The notes under the pieces are model-generated. The model saw only the letters and a program-made list of their open reading frames with translations, did not search any database and was not told where the DNA came from. A program made the position numbers and the translations under genes. Shown one piece after another: positions 37,569 to 46,679 of a DNA stretch of 64,000 bases (positions are counted from its first letter, which is position 1; every line of letters begins with the position of its first letter). The DNA is from Cyclobacteriaceae bacterium (GTDB lineage Bacteria > Bacteroidota > Bacteroidia > Cytophagales > Cyclobacteriaceae): the NCBI GenBank assembly GCA_016787565.1, contig JAEUUG010000015.1:338213-402212 (forward strand). Direction: 5' to 3'.

Positions 37569-38834
37569 ATGACGCAGCATTTCAAATCTTTAGTTCTTAC
37601 GTATAAAACGGCACCGGTTGCGGTGCGCGAGCAAGTAGCACTCACTGAATCAAGTGCCAAACGCCTACTTTTATTCCTGAAGGAAATCACCCCTGTGACA
37701 GATGCTTTAGTGGTGTCTACCTGTAACCGAACCGAAGTCTATTATAACTGCGAAAGAGATCTTTCGCATGAAATTTTCAGCGGTCTGCGATCAATCAAAG
37801 GGATTGAAAAAGGATTTGAAAAGCACTTCATGGTAATTTCGGGCCAGGAGGCCATTCAGCATCTTTACGAAGTCGGCATAGGGCTTGACGCGCAGGTTAT
37901 TGGTGACCTGCAGATTTCCGGCCAGGTAAAAAATGCCTACCAATGGAGTGCAGATGAAAACATGGCGGGGCCCTTCCTGCACCGGCTGATGCACAGTATA
38001 TTTTTCGTTAACAAAAGGGTGGTTCAGGAAACCGCTTTTCGCGATGGAGCTGCATCGATATCCTACGCAGCAAAGGAATTAGTGGAAGATCTCACAGCCA
38101 GCTTTCGCAATCCGAAAATACTTGTTATAGGTGTTGGTGAAATCGGGCAGGATGTATGCCTCAATTTGATGGGCAGCAAACTGAATGATGTGACCATTGT
38201 AAACCGTACCCTTGAAAAGGCGGAGAAACTTGCCGCGCGCTGTGGATTTATAGCAGCAGGATTTGACGATCTAAAACAAGAAATTGCAAAAGCAGATGTC
38301 ATTATCAGCTCCATTTCCGGCAATGAACCCCTGATCACTCAAACCCTGGTAAAGGACCTGAATATTCTATCGCATAAATTTTTCATTGACCTCTCCATGC
38401 CGCGAAGCATTGAGTCGACTGTTGATAATCTTGATGGAACTGTGGTTTATAACCTGGATGATCTCCGGGAAAAAACCAATGAAGCATTGGAGAAACGTAA
38501 GGCTGCTATTCCCTATGTTCAATCCATCATCCGGGAAGCGATTCAAGATTTTGAAGATTGGTCAAAGGAAATGGTTATTTCACCTACCATTCAAAAGTTA
38601 AAAAGTGCGCTGGAACAAATCCGCAAAGAAGAGCTTGCGCGCTACCTGAAAAATGCCACATCCGCTGAAGCAGAAAAACTCGATGAGATGAGCCGCTCCC
38701 TCATGCAGAAAATACTGAAGTACCCCGTGCTGGAACTCAAAGCTGCCTGCAAACGTGGCGAAGCCGAAACACTCTCGGTTATGCTGAACGATCTTTTCAA
38801 CCTGGAAAAACTGACTGAAAAGTCAGGGAAGTAA
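37569..38834 (+). CDS. hemA: Glutamyl-tRNA reductase
   Basis: NADPH-dependent reduction of glutamyl-tRNA to glutamate-1-semialdehyde, the first committed step of tetrapyrrole synthesis. The protein has 421 residues. The catalytic Cys52 is in VVSTCNRTEVYYN (48-60), the tRNA/glutamate segment is GLDAQVIGDLQISGQVKNAY (about 104-123), the NADP-binding Rossmann motif is VIGVGEIGQDVC (about 182-193), and the C-terminal helical dimerisation domain is complete. No other heme genes are next to it. The neighbouring sigma factor operon starts about 90 bases downstream. Confidence 0.97.
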   Translation: MTQHFKSLVLTYKTAPVAVREQVALTESSAKRLLLFLKEITPVTDALVVSTCNRTEVYYNCERDLSHEIFSGLRSIKGIEKGFEKHFMVISGQEAIQHLYEVGIGLDAQVIGDLQISGQVKNAYQWSADENMAGPFLHRLMHSIFFVNKRVVQETAFRDGAASISYAAKELVEDLTASFRNPKILVIGVGEIGQDVCLNLMGSKLNDVTIVNRTLEKAEKLAARCGFIAAGFDDLKQEIAKADVIISSISGNEPLITQTLVKDLNILSHKFFIDLSMPRSIESTVDNLDGTVVYNLDDLREKTNEALEKRKAAIPYVQSIIREAIQDFEDWSKEMVISPTIQKLKSALEQIRKEELARYLKNATSAEAEKLDEMSRSLMQKILKYPVLELKAACKRGEAETLSVMLNDLFNLEKLTEKSGK

Positions 38835-38922
38835 TTTTTCCAAACCAAACCAAACCACTAAACAGCCTCCCTAACCTGTAATTTTCTTTCTTTACCTTCG
38901 ACCTATTGTTCAACGATCATCT

Positions 38923-39414
38923 TTGGTGACTGAAGAAGAAAAAAAATTCATTAACCTGATTAACGAACATCAGGGTCTGATCCATAAGGTGTGCCTTATG
39001 TATGAGCATGACCCGGAAATTCGAAATGATCTTTTTCAGGAAATTGTACTTCAGCTTTGGAAATCCTTTTCAACTTTTCGGGGTGAAGCCAAGATAACCA
39101 CCTGGATGTATCGCATAGCCCTGAACACGGCCATCTCCGGATTTCGTAAACAAACGCGGAATATCAAGACAGAAGATTTACGGGAGATACACTTTAATAT
39201 TTCGGATGCCGGTAGTGATGGACTAGAAGAAAACTTTCAACGGTTGCAGTGGGGCATTCGGCAACTTTCTGAAATTGAACGCGCTATGGTCATGATGGCG
39301 TTGGAAGAAATTCCCTACGAGGAAATAGCCGAAACCATTGGAATTACCCAAAATAACGTGCGAGTACGGATGAACCGCATTCGTGAAAAACTAAGAAAAC
39401 TGATGAGTATGTAG
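38923..39414 (+). CDS. ECF-type RNA polymerase sigma factor
   Basis: A 163-residue sigma-70 family factor with region 2 (DLFQEIVLQLWKSFSTFRGE, then TTWMYRIALNTAISGFRK; about 36-88) and region 4 (LSEIERAMVMMALEEIPYEE and IGITQNNVRVRMNRIREKL; about 110-158). Translation must begin at TTG (38923) or GTG (38926); there is no in-frame ATG before region 2. TACCTTCG at 38893-38900 is a near-consensus minus-7 box. The stop is separated by one base from the next gene, which encodes a membrane protein that probably acts as its partner. Confidence 0.93.
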   Translation: MVTEEEKKFINLINEHQGLIHKVCLMYEHDPEIRNDLFQEIVLQLWKSFSTFRGEAKITTWMYRIALNTAISGFRKQTRNIKTEDLREIHFNISDAGSDGLEENFQRLQWGIRQLSEIERAMVMMALEEIPYEEIAETIGITQNNVRVRMNRIREKLRKLMSM

Positions 39415-39415
39415 C

Positions 39416-40030
39416 ATGGAATTGGACGACCTGAAAGACATTTGGAAAAATAACAGACCGGAGTATCGGCCTAAAGAAGAGCATGAGATTGCGCTGATGC
39501 TCAATGGGAGAAGCAAATCCATTGTAGACAAACTCAAGCGAAGTGTTTGGTTTGAACTCATTTTTACGCTGGTGGCGGGTGTGGTTTTATTAGGCTATGC
39601 CCTGACGCTAAAAAATGGCGCGTTAAAATGGACATCCATATCCATTCTTATTCTCTTTGTATTGTATTGTTTTTACTATATCAAGAAACTTTCCTTGCTG
39701 AACCGGTTCAATCCGGGACAGGAGAATTTGAAAGCGCATATTGAAGCACTGATTGAAAACCTTTCCAGCTATTTACGCTTCTATAGACGAAGCTATACCA
39801 TCCTCTACCCAGTTTACTTTTGTCTTGGTCTTCTCTTTGGCGGACTGGAGCGCGGTACAGATGAATTTCTCCATTCACTGGCAAAGCCAGCTGTCATCCT
39901 GTATCTGCTGTTGGTAGCGGTTTTGTTTTTCTTTTGCAGCACCTGGCTCACCAACTGGTATCTGAAAAAACTATATGGTAATCACCTTGAAAAACTAAAA
40001 GGATTATTAACTGAACTTCAGCTCGCATGA
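39416..40030 (+). CDS. Membrane protein, probable sigma-factor partner
   Basis: A 204-residue protein with a roughly 45-residue cytoplasmic N-terminus (starting MELDDLKDIWKNNRPEYRPK) and four predicted membrane helices (about 46-64, 72-88, 125-142 and 158-178). The N-terminal LDDLKDIWK pattern is common in Bacteroidota proteins encoded right after ECF sigma factors and may be the anti-sigma contact. There is no classical zinc-finger or FecR-like motif. It starts one base after the sigma gene stop and overlaps the TraB gene by four bases, so the three are coupled. Confidence 0.82.
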   Translation: MELDDLKDIWKNNRPEYRPKEEHEIALMLNGRSKSIVDKLKRSVWFELIFTLVAGVVLLGYALTLKNGALKWTSISILILFVLYCFYYIKKLSLLNRFNPGQENLKAHIEALIENLSSYLRFYRRSYTILYPVYFCLGLLFGGLERGTDEFLHSLAKPAVILYLLLVAVLFFFCSTWLTNWYLKKLYGNHLEKLKGLLTELQLA

Positions 40031-40923
40031 ACATCAAAAAAGTTTCACTTCTGCTGTTCATCGTTTCATTGTCTGGCGTTGAGTGTGTTGCACAACCAGG
40101 AAAGGAATCAGAAAATTCAATCTTTTGGCAAGTCAGTGGTAAGGATTTGAAAGAGCCCTCCTATCTCTTTGGAACATTTCACCTGTTGGGAAATGTGTAT
40201 GTAGACAGCTTACCGAATGTTAGCAGCACATTTAAAAAGTGTAAAACCGTTGTTGGTGAGATGCTGATGGATAGTACCCTGGCAATGAAAATACTGATGG
40301 CCTCACAATTAAAAGGAACATCCATCGATAAACTGATCACTCCGCAACAATACAAGCAAACGGCCGATTGGTTAAAGGAACTTTCGGGACATGATTTAAA
40401 AATGTTCAACAACCTGAACCCCATCACCATACAGGTACTGCTTATGACTGTGATGCAGCAAAAATATTATCCAATGAATTCAGCCAACGATATGCCGATG
40501 GATTTGTATTTCCAAAAAGAAGCAAGACGAACCCAACGAAAAGTAATTGGACTGGAGCCATTAGAAGTACAGCTTAAAGCACTCTTCGGACAATTCAGCT
40601 ATGAACGCCAGGCAGAAATGCTGGTGGAATTCGTCTCCGAAAAAGAAAAGGCACATCGGGAAATGGTATTAATGAACAAACTCTATCGAGAAGGACGCCT
40701 CGATCAATTGCAGGAATTAATGTCGAAGCAAACCTATACCAAAGAAGAGACTATGATTTTGCTTGACAATCGGAACCGTGAATGGATGAATAAACTACCA
40801 CAGATTATGCGGGAACAGTCCGCTTTTATTGCTGTGGGAGCCCTTCATTTGAGTGGACCAAACGGCTTAATCAACCTGCTTAAAGCGAGTGGTTACACCG
40901 TAAAACCTATGCGGGTAAAATAA
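40027..40923 (+). CDS. TraB/GumN family protein
   Basis: An exported 298-residue protein with a signal peptide (about 1-22, ending VAQ or CVAQ) and the TraB/GumN domain: FWQVSGKDLKEPSYLFGTFH (about 33-52) near the start, with the His of GTFHLLG, and a C-terminal AFIAVGALHLSGPNGLINLL (about 266-285). The fold is related to TIKI-type metalloproteases, so a peptidase role in the envelope is possible. Its ATG overlaps the stop of the membrane protein gene (ATGA). A cysteine (Cys20, in VECVAQ) could be a weak lipobox. Confidence 0.88.
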   Translation: MNIKKVSLLLFIVSLSGVECVAQPGKESENSIFWQVSGKDLKEPSYLFGTFHLLGNVYVDSLPNVSSTFKKCKTVVGEMLMDSTLAMKILMASQLKGTSIDKLITPQQYKQTADWLKELSGHDLKMFNNLNPITIQVLLMTVMQQKYYPMNSANDMPMDLYFQKEARRTQRKVIGLEPLEVQLKALFGQFSYERQAEMLVEFVSEKEKAHREMVLMNKLYREGRLDQLQELMSKQTYTKEETMILLDNRNREWMNKLPQIMREQSAFIAVGALHLSGPNGLINLLKASGYTVKPMRVK

Positions 40924-40972
40924 TTCACCCCAAAATCTTCAAAAAAGTTTCTGTTCGCCACAAAAGTTCACC
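40924..40972 (+). repeat. TTC(A/G)CC repeats before the LytTR gene
   Basis: TTCACC at 40924-40929, TTCGCC at 40954-40959 and TTCACC at 40967-40972, all in direct orientation. Similar words recur upstream of the secreted protein gene (42028 and 42043). They are possible LytTR-binding half-sites. Confidence 0.35.
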
Positions 40973-41094
40973 TTTGGCCACTGAAATTCCGTAAGGTGCA
41001 ACAAACGTATCCTGCATGGGCATTTTCTTAAGAAGAACTCCAGGTATGGAAACGAAACGCGATCTTGCATCCAAAATACAGGTAAACAAATAAC

Positions 41095-42003
41095 ATGAAT
41101 CTATTGGACCATTTACGGAAACCCTTTCCGTACTACCTGAATGATGATAAAAAGAATATTGCGCTGATTACAGCCCTAAGTCTTTTTGTTATTTTTTTCA
41201 TGACGGTTTATCGGCCCGACCGCGAGTTTAATGAACACCTGAACTTTCCTGTGGTTTGCCTTTTCGGTGGTATTACCTTTGTTATCCTCAGCATCAGCAT
41301 CATCGTTCTTCCGAAAATCTTTACGGATAGTTTTGATCCTGTAAAGTGGACATTGTTTAAATATATTCTCCAGACCATTGGTCAGTGTTTTGTCATTGGA
41401 GTGGTTTCATCCTATATCGATTTGGTTTTCATTTGTCCGGATAAAACGTTCTGGGAGGTGGTTGTTCATGCCTTTACACAGGTTGCTTTGATCGGCATTA
41501 TTCCGGTAACGATTATTACGCTCTTGCTGAAGAACAACATGTTGCAACAAAACCTGCGAAGTGCAATTAAAGCCAACCAGGAACTGGAAAAAATCACGGT
41601 ACTTAAAAATGAAACCCCGAGACACCATCCTAAAAGTTCGGGTTTTCTAACACTCTATTCCGATACGAGCGAAACATTAGGACTCAATCTTCCCGATCTG
41701 CTCTTTGTTGAAGCCGATGATAATTACTCAACCATTTTCTGGAAAAATGAAAACGGAGTTCAGAAAAAGTTACTTCGTGCTAATCTGAAAAACATTGAAA
41801 GCCAGATCGATAACGCTTTTGCCATCCGGTGCCACCGGTCGTACCTGGTGAATATCAATGCCATCAGTAATATCACCGGAAATACAAACGGATATAAGCT
41901 TCAGATTAACGGCACTGAATATGCCATACCGGTATCTCGCCCGAAGGGAAAAGAAGTCATTGAAAAAATCCAGCAGCTGCGTAATGTGATGGAATTGTAT
42001 TGA
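41095..42003 (+). CDS. Membrane-bound LytTR DNA-binding regulator
   Basis: A 302-residue regulator. Four membrane helices occupy about 22-160, a short coiled coil follows (about 160-185), and a LytTR domain fills 205-300, with LNLPDLLFVEADDNYSTIFW and RCHRSYLVNINAISNITGNT as the family signatures. No receiver domain is present, so the signal probably comes through the membrane part directly. This architecture is common in Bacteroidota and poorly studied. The secreted protein gene 136 bases downstream on the same strand is a plausible target. Confidence 0.9.
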   Translation: MNLLDHLRKPFPYYLNDDKKNIALITALSLFVIFFMTVYRPDREFNEHLNFPVVCLFGGITFVILSISIIVLPKIFTDSFDPVKWTLFKYILQTIGQCFVIGVVSSYIDLVFICPDKTFWEVVVHAFTQVALIGIIPVTIITLLLKNNMLQQNLRSAIKANQELEKITVLKNETPRHHPKSSGFLTLYSDTSETLGLNLPDLLFVEADDNYSTIFWKNENGVQKKLLRANLKNIESQIDNAFAIRCHRSYLVNINAISNITGNTNGYKLQINGTEYAIPVSRPKGKEVIEKIQQLRNVMELY

Positions 42004-42027
42004 TCCGTTTGCCCCAATCGTACGTTG

Positions 42028-42074
42028 TTCACCCCATTGGCTTTCACCTGACCACAAAGGTACGACCGCTCACC
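42028..42074 (+). repeat. TTCACC repeats before the secreted protein gene
   Basis: TTCACC at 42028-42033 and 42043-42048 and CTCACC at 42069-42074 in direct orientation, about 65-110 bases before the ATG at 42139. Same words as before the LytTR gene. Confidence 0.35.
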
Positions 42075-42138
42075 TCTTCTGTACAATAGATAGGAACTCC
42101 GGTGCGTCCTTCGCGTTAGCATCATAAAAAAACATACT

Positions 42139-42552
42139 ATGAAAAGACTTATCCTCCCCATGATCGTGCTACTACTTGTTAGCACAACATTCGTTTCAGC
42201 TCAGGAAATTCCAAGTTCGGAGTTCACCATTAAACTTTCTGAAAGCGAACTGATTCTAAAACCAGGCGATACCAGGAAGGTAACGGTGTCCATTTTGCGT
42301 TCAAAGAGTTATAGAAAATCAGAAGCCGTATTAGGATTATCTTCCGGATTACCAGAAGGAGTAACCGTACGTTACGAACCAGCATCAGGGCTGATTGAAA
42401 GCAGTGAGGCTACCATAGCCATTGCCGAACAAACAAAACCCGGCACATACATGATCATTCTGAAAGGAACACTTAGTTACAAAAGTAAAGGAGCAACCTT
42501 AAAATTAGTAGTAAAAGAAGGTGCGGCTGAGGCTGTCAGCTCACTGAACTAA
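42139..42552 (+). CDS. Small secreted Ig-like protein, unknown
   Basis: A 137-residue exported protein: signal peptide of about 22 residues (ending VSAQ) and a mature part of about 110 residues that reads as a single beta-sandwich (SELILKPGDTRKVTVSILRS, then GLPEGVTVRYEPASGLIESS and GTYMIILKGTLSYKSKG). The pattern resembles BACON or NPCBM-associated Ig-like modules that bind cell-surface components. No catalytic motif. Its 3' end overlaps the stop of the convergent amidohydrolase gene by 12 bases. Proximity and shared repeats suggest control by the LytTR protein. Confidence 0.78.
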   Translation: MKRLILPMIVLLLVSTTFVSAQEIPSSEFTIKLSESELILKPGDTRKVTVSILRSKSYRKSEAVLGLSSGLPEGVTVRYEPASGLIESSEATIAIAEQTKPGTYMIILKGTLSYKSKGATLKLVVKEGAAEAVSSLN

Positions 42553-43215
42553 GCACCGTATACTTTCCGTCAAGGCCTTCGTTAACTCGGCCTCTAATGA
42601 TGTACCAATCAATTTTTGGTTAACCTCTACTTCAATTCCCAGGTACTCATTGCCTGGGAATTTTTTTCGCATGGCTGTTACCAGTCCGTCATCGGTTCCC
42701 TTGTAGGGCTCATTAAATAATATCCGTAATTCAGGAAGCCTCTGTAACAGTTCGCGTTGCAGCTTTTCACAAAAAATTCTTTCCATCTCCCGTTCAGGAT
42801 CAAACAAAAGTCCGATTTCCAATTCACGAACCAGATCCATCAGAACAGGTGTGAACGAATGAATAGAAAGATGTAAAACAGGTTTGGGCTGTTTTAGCAA
42901 CGCTTCTTCAACTTGCGTGCGATAGGGAAAATAAAATTGCCGCAGAACATCTTCTTTCTCCTGTACCGACAAGCCTTTTGAGAACTCCGAAAAAAGTTCG
43001 TTACTATCAATTGATCGGTTAGCCTCCACGAGCAAGCGTGTAAACGCAGTTACAAACAAGGGCACACCCAATGTCTGATGCATATGCGCTGCTAAGTCTG
43101 CTGCTCCGGGATCCCAGCCACGATGTGATTGAAGAACAGCCTCATGGCCTGCAAAGAGAAAACGATATTCCTCCGGCACAGCATTACTGGCGTGTTCGCA
43201 GGATATAACCATCAT
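42541..43215 (-). CDS. N-formylglutamate amidohydrolase family protein
   Basis: A 224-residue FGAH/HutG-type hydrolase. VISCEHASNAVPEEY (3-17), SHRGWDPGAADLA (about 30-42) and RLLVEANRS (about 61-69) match the family's metal- and substrate-binding motifs. In histidine breakdown such enzymes remove a formyl group from N-formylglutamate, but no hut genes are here. It is the last gene of a five-gene operon with two amide ligases; its ATG overlaps the stop of the ligase gene (ATGA). In this setting it probably trims an acyl or glutamyl amide, which is inference. Confidence 0.9.
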   Translation of the reverse strand: MMVISCEHASNAVPEEYRFLFAGHEAVLQSHRGWDPGAADLAAHMHQTLGVPLFVTAFTRLLVEANRSIDSNELFSEFSKGLSVQEKEDVLRQFYFPYRTQVEEALLKQPKPVLHLSIHSFTPVLMDLVRELEIGLLFDPEREMERIFCEKLQRELLQRLPELRILFNEPYKGTDDGLVTAMRKKFPGNEYLGIEVEVNQKLIGTSLEAELTKALTESIRCLVQ

Positions 43216-44453
43216 TCAATAAACATCTTATTCTGTGCCAGGCAGCCACACAGTTGACGATACACGTGCACAATATGTTCATGTGAGACATCCGCTCCGA
43301 GTACCCGCACAATACGCTTTGCAAGCGTTCCCTCTGTCAGGATGATATTCAATTCCGGCTTCCATTTTTCTAATGCGGAATTGCCGGAGCGGACAAGGTG
43401 ATTAAAAATGTGTTGCCACAGTTCACCAGCAGTACATTGGTGTTGTGCGAGTCCGAAAATGTTTAGATAAGGTTCGTCCAGCACGGCATCCTGTCCTTTT
43501 TCAGTGGTAAGATCAAGAATATGGGCAAGGATTTCTGTTTTCCATTTCATCTGCGCTTCGGTATCGATAAACTTACCGTTCACGAGAGCTTTGATGGTTT
43601 CAATCACCAATGTAACAATGGCTATATCGGCTGATGGGCATTCCTGAACATCCATCAAGCGGATTTCAATGGAGCTCCGGTCAAAACGTGGAATGGCCCC
43701 GCGTGAATTAACCCAAATAGGATTTAATACCTGCTCTGGATCATACGGAGCAATGTCATTTCTTATTTTTTCATAAATGGTATTCAGGTAATTCCTTTTT
43801 GAAAAAACTGCCTCCGGAATAACCTTACCGGCAATGGATGGAAGTTTAGCCTGATTCGTTTTATAGTAGCGTAGCCGCGTATCGAGTGAGCCCGTTAGTT
43901 TTCCATCAAGTACTGGTGAGCTGGCACAAAGTGCAGGGAGTATGGGAAGAATTAATCGTATAGCAGCATGCAGTTTGGCAAACTCTTCATCATCATAAAA
44001 AGGAAGATTGAGGTGTGTACTCTGCAAATTTGACCAGCCATGTCCACGACAATCGAAAATCGAATTGTAAATCGCATACACATCATTGTTTTCGTGCGGC
44101 CAAAGTTTTGTTTCCACCAGTGGATTCATGAAAGGATGTGCAGCCGAAGGCATCAGCATGGCATTCCATCCTGTAAGGATGGCATTGATTCGCTGGATAT
44201 TTTCTGAAAAAGCATTTCCCAACGCTGTGAAATTAGATTCCGGCCGGGTGGATTTCAGTTCCACTACATGCAGTACCAACTCGTTCGACCAACTCACGAT
44301 TCCATTTTCAAAGTCACTGCCGTACTTACCCAGTTCATGTTTGAGCAGTTCATCGGTAATGGGTTTGATCTGCAGCGTATCTCTGTCAACCAACATATAC
44401 TCCAACTCAATGCCGTAGCCTTGAAACAAATGAATGCGCGGAGGTTGAAGCAT
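43212..44453 (-). CDS. GCS2-family glutamate-cysteine ligase-like amidoligase
   Basis: A 413-residue protein of the carboxylate-amine ligase class related to plant/proteobacterial GCS2 (COG2170). GYGIELEYMLVDRDTLQIKP (12-31) has the conserved E-x-E metal motif; WSNLQSTHLNLPFYDDEEFA (about 139-158) carries the QVHV-like strand and HLN; RGAIPRFDRSSIEIRLMDVQ (about 253-272) holds the Arg and ExR motif. It would join an amino group to the gamma- or alpha-carboxylate of glutamate with ATP. Stop of the upstream ATP-grasp gene and this start share one base (TAATG), so translation is coupled. The true amine substrate is unknown; glutathione synthesis is possible but the operon lacks gshB. Confidence 0.88.
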   Translation of the reverse strand: MLQPPRIHLFQGYGIELEYMLVDRDTLQIKPITDELLKHELGKYGSDFENGIVSWSNELVLHVVELKSTRPESNFTALGNAFSENIQRINAILTGWNAMLMPSAAHPFMNPLVETKLWPHENNDVYAIYNSIFDCRGHGWSNLQSTHLNLPFYDDEEFAKLHAAIRLILPILPALCASSPVLDGKLTGSLDTRLRYYKTNQAKLPSIAGKVIPEAVFSKRNYLNTIYEKIRNDIAPYDPEQVLNPIWVNSRGAIPRFDRSSIEIRLMDVQECPSADIAIVTLVIETIKALVNGKFIDTEAQMKWKTEILAHILDLTTEKGQDAVLDEPYLNIFGLAQHQCTAGELWQHIFNHLVRSGNSALEKWKPELNIILTEGTLAKRIVRVLGADVSHEHIVHVYRQLCGCLAQNKMFIE

Positions 44454-45898
44454 TACTTATCGGATTTGATCTTATTCAAAAATACATCCATGATAGTGGA
44501 ATACAATTTATCCTTCAGTATTTTATCTTCTATACCGGCATCAATGTTTGGATTGTCATTGATCTCGATCACATAAAATTTGCCGTCTACCTCTTTCATG
44601 TCGACACCATATAAACTCTTGCCAATCAAGGCTGTTGCCTTCAAGGCTGTCTTGATCAACCCGGATGGTGCCTGATCGGGTATGATGGACTCCACTCTGC
44701 CTTCGTGATTCTGTTTTTCAGAATTCCAGTTAACGATCTGCCAATGTTCGGAAGCCATAAAATATTTACAGACATACAAAACCTGACCATCAATGATACC
44801 TACCCGCCAATCAAATGGGGTAGGAAGAAACTCCTGTGCAATCAGCAATTCTGATTTCTGAAACATACTGGCCGTAACGTGCTTGTACTGCTCGGCATCC
44901 ATAATTTTGAATACGCCCTTACTGAACGCCCCATCAGGTTGTTTGAGAATAAACGGATAGGTCATTTTTTGTGGCAGTGATTTATAATTCTCTTTGCTGA
45001 TGACAAACGATGTTGGTGTCAGAATTTTATTGGCATTCAGTAACTCATACAAATAAACCTTATTCGTGCATTTCAGGATTGAATCCGGATCATCAATAAC
45101 AGCAAGGCCGAGAGACTTCGCTTTTTTTGCGAACTTAAATGTATGGTGATTAACAAACGTGGTTTCCCTGATGAACAATGCATCAAACTGAATGAGTTTG
45201 TCAAAATCATCTTTTGTAATCAGTTCAGCATAAAATCCTGCCTGGTCAGCGGCTTTGATAAACCGTTGGATGGCTTTATCATCAGAAGGCGGATTGGTGT
45301 CTTTCGGATCGACCAAAATAGCGAGATCATATTTCTTTTTGTCGGGACGGATATCGCGCTTGCGTAAAAAATATTTCTCCAGTGCCCTTCGCAATAAAGC
45401 ACGATCACTTTCCGGAACTTCACCTAAGCTAATCGGTGTAATGCTTCGCAATACCCACTTCGATCGTTTTGAAAATGTAGCGCATAATGAGGGAGCCTGA
45501 ATGTATTGGAATAACTGACCAGCAAGTTTGTTGAGGTGCTCGAGCTGGGTTATTCCAAAATAAATATTAAACTCAACACGGTCGGCATGTTCATGTTTAA
45601 AGCTGTTCTGAATGAGGTCATCAAAATCCTGTGAGTCCTCCCGCAGAATAGAGGGAAACCGGAAATCCTGAATAGTGGCAACTCCGGGAAGGACTTTATG
45701 TTTCCTGGCTTCGGCCAGCAGCGAAACATAGTAACCCAGACTTTGATACTGAAACGACTTGCACAAGTTGAGTACTTTTAATCCTTTCGTTTCCTGGTAG
45801 GTACGGTTGGAAATATAATTGGCCGGAGTAACCACTTCAACATCATCCAGGCTAAACTGCCAGTAGTCTGGATTTTCGACAACAATAACTTTTTCCAT
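44453..45898 (-). CDS. RLAN-RimK ATP-grasp ligase
   Basis: A 481-residue protein with a RimK-like ATP-grasp N-terminal domain (RLAN, PF14401; about 1-155, with LCKSFQYQSLGYYVSLLAEA near 46-65) and a RimK-type ATP-grasp catalytic region (about 200-475). The catalytic part shows the ATP-binding Lys in YPFILKQPDGAFSKG, the R of FDWRVGIIDGQ, and the Mg-binding E-x-N in FYVIEINDNPNID. Such enzymes form amide bonds between a carboxylate and an amino acid, as RimK adds glutamate to S6. It sits between a C39-like peptidase and a GCS2 ligase in one operon. The substrate is not identifiable. Confidence 0.92.
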   Translation of the reverse strand: MEKVIVVENPDYWQFSLDDVEVVTPANYISNRTYQETKGLKVLNLCKSFQYQSLGYYVSLLAEARKHKVLPGVATIQDFRFPSILREDSQDFDDLIQNSFKHEHADRVEFNIYFGITQLEHLNKLAGQLFQYIQAPSLCATFSKRSKWVLRSITPISLGEVPESDRALLRRALEKYFLRKRDIRPDKKKYDLAILVDPKDTNPPSDDKAIQRFIKAADQAGFYAELITKDDFDKLIQFDALFIRETTFVNHHTFKFAKKAKSLGLAVIDDPDSILKCTNKVYLYELLNANKILTPTSFVISKENYKSLPQKMTYPFILKQPDGAFSKGVFKIMDAEQYKHVTASMFQKSELLIAQEFLPTPFDWRVGIIDGQVLYVCKYFMASEHWQIVNWNSEKQNHEGRVESIIPDQAPSGLIKTALKATALIGKSLYGVDMKEVDGKFYVIEINDNPNIDAGIEDKILKDKLYSTIMDVFLNKIKSDK

Positions 45899-45922
45899 TA
45901 CTGAAAGAGGGTCTGCGAAGGT

Positions 45923-46672
45923 TTACGATTCCGGTTTTAATTCGTTTAGTTTACCGCTGCCTTTTTTAGGTTCAATCACCAGCAGGTTCGCATCATACGT
46001 TACAATGCCGAGCATAATGCTATTAATCAATCGTGCAAAACTCACACTGTACACCTGGCCTTTACCCAGAGGATTAGGCTCCATCGGGTCGGAGAGGTAA
46101 ACACAACTCTTATCTTCATCGTATCCACTGATCACCACAAAGTGTCCGGCTGGTTCACCTTTTATGCTGTCATAGATATCAAACTGAGGAATTTCACGTG
46201 GTGTTCCGTATAAGTAGGTAGCACTTAATCCCGTGAGGATGGGAATACCACGCTTGAGGTATTTCATTATCAGGTTGGCATCCAATTCGGTATTATGCAA
46301 CGTGCCACCGGCTTCCAGAAACTTAATGTACGCGCGGGAGGCCACCTGAAGCTTTCTGCGTTTGAATTTAAAATCCATTTGCTGCTTCAGGCTTCGAATC
46401 ATTTTACGGGATGACTGTTCAAACCAGGTGGGATCAAACACATTCAGATTGTAGGTATAAATATGCGCTTTATATCCTCGTTTAAGCGCATGGTTACCCA
46501 GCATCACGGCCAGCGTACCCCCGGTTTTCAACTGCTTCACCTCCTGTATCACCTGCTTGAGCGGAATGGTATCACCATAGTGATTATATAAAGCCTGCAA
46601 ACAGGTTGGTCCGCAGGTAACTTCATCGGGTTGTGCCTGAATATCGAAACCCAAAACAATTTCTTTGCGCAT
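45923..46672 (-). CDS. Peptidase C39-like cysteine peptidase
   Basis: A 249-residue cytoplasmic papain-fold peptidase from the ATG at 46672. A longer start at 46708 would overlap the RMD1 gene by 29 bases and adds a poorly conserved N-terminus. The oxyanion Gln14 and nucleophile Cys20 lie in QPDEVTCGPTC, the His in GHFVVISGYDED (about 177) and the Asp in YLSDPMEPN (about 195). It lacks a bacteriocin-transporter context and signal peptide. The Bacteroidota C39-like family often sits next to RimK-like ligases, so it may cleave the ligase product or its carrier; that is inference. It ends 24 bases before the ATP-grasp start. Confidence 0.88.
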   Translation of the reverse strand: MRKEIVLGFDIQAQPDEVTCGPTCLQALYNHYGDTIPLKQVIQEVKQLKTGGTLAVMLGNHALKRGYKAHIYTYNLNVFDPTWFEQSSRKMIRSLKQQMDFKFKRRKLQVASRAYIKFLEAGGTLHNTELDANLIMKYLKRGIPILTGLSATYLYGTPREIPQFDIYDSIKGEPAGHFVVISGYDEDKSCVYLSDPMEPNPLGKGQVYSVSFARLINSIMLGIVTYDANLLVIEPKKGSGKLNELKPES

Positions 46673-46679
46673 AAACGGA

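Noticed and set aside
41095..42003. Classical two-component LytR/AlgR regulator
   Set aside because: The N-terminal part is four membrane helices, not a receiver domain, so it is not a phosphorylated response regulator.
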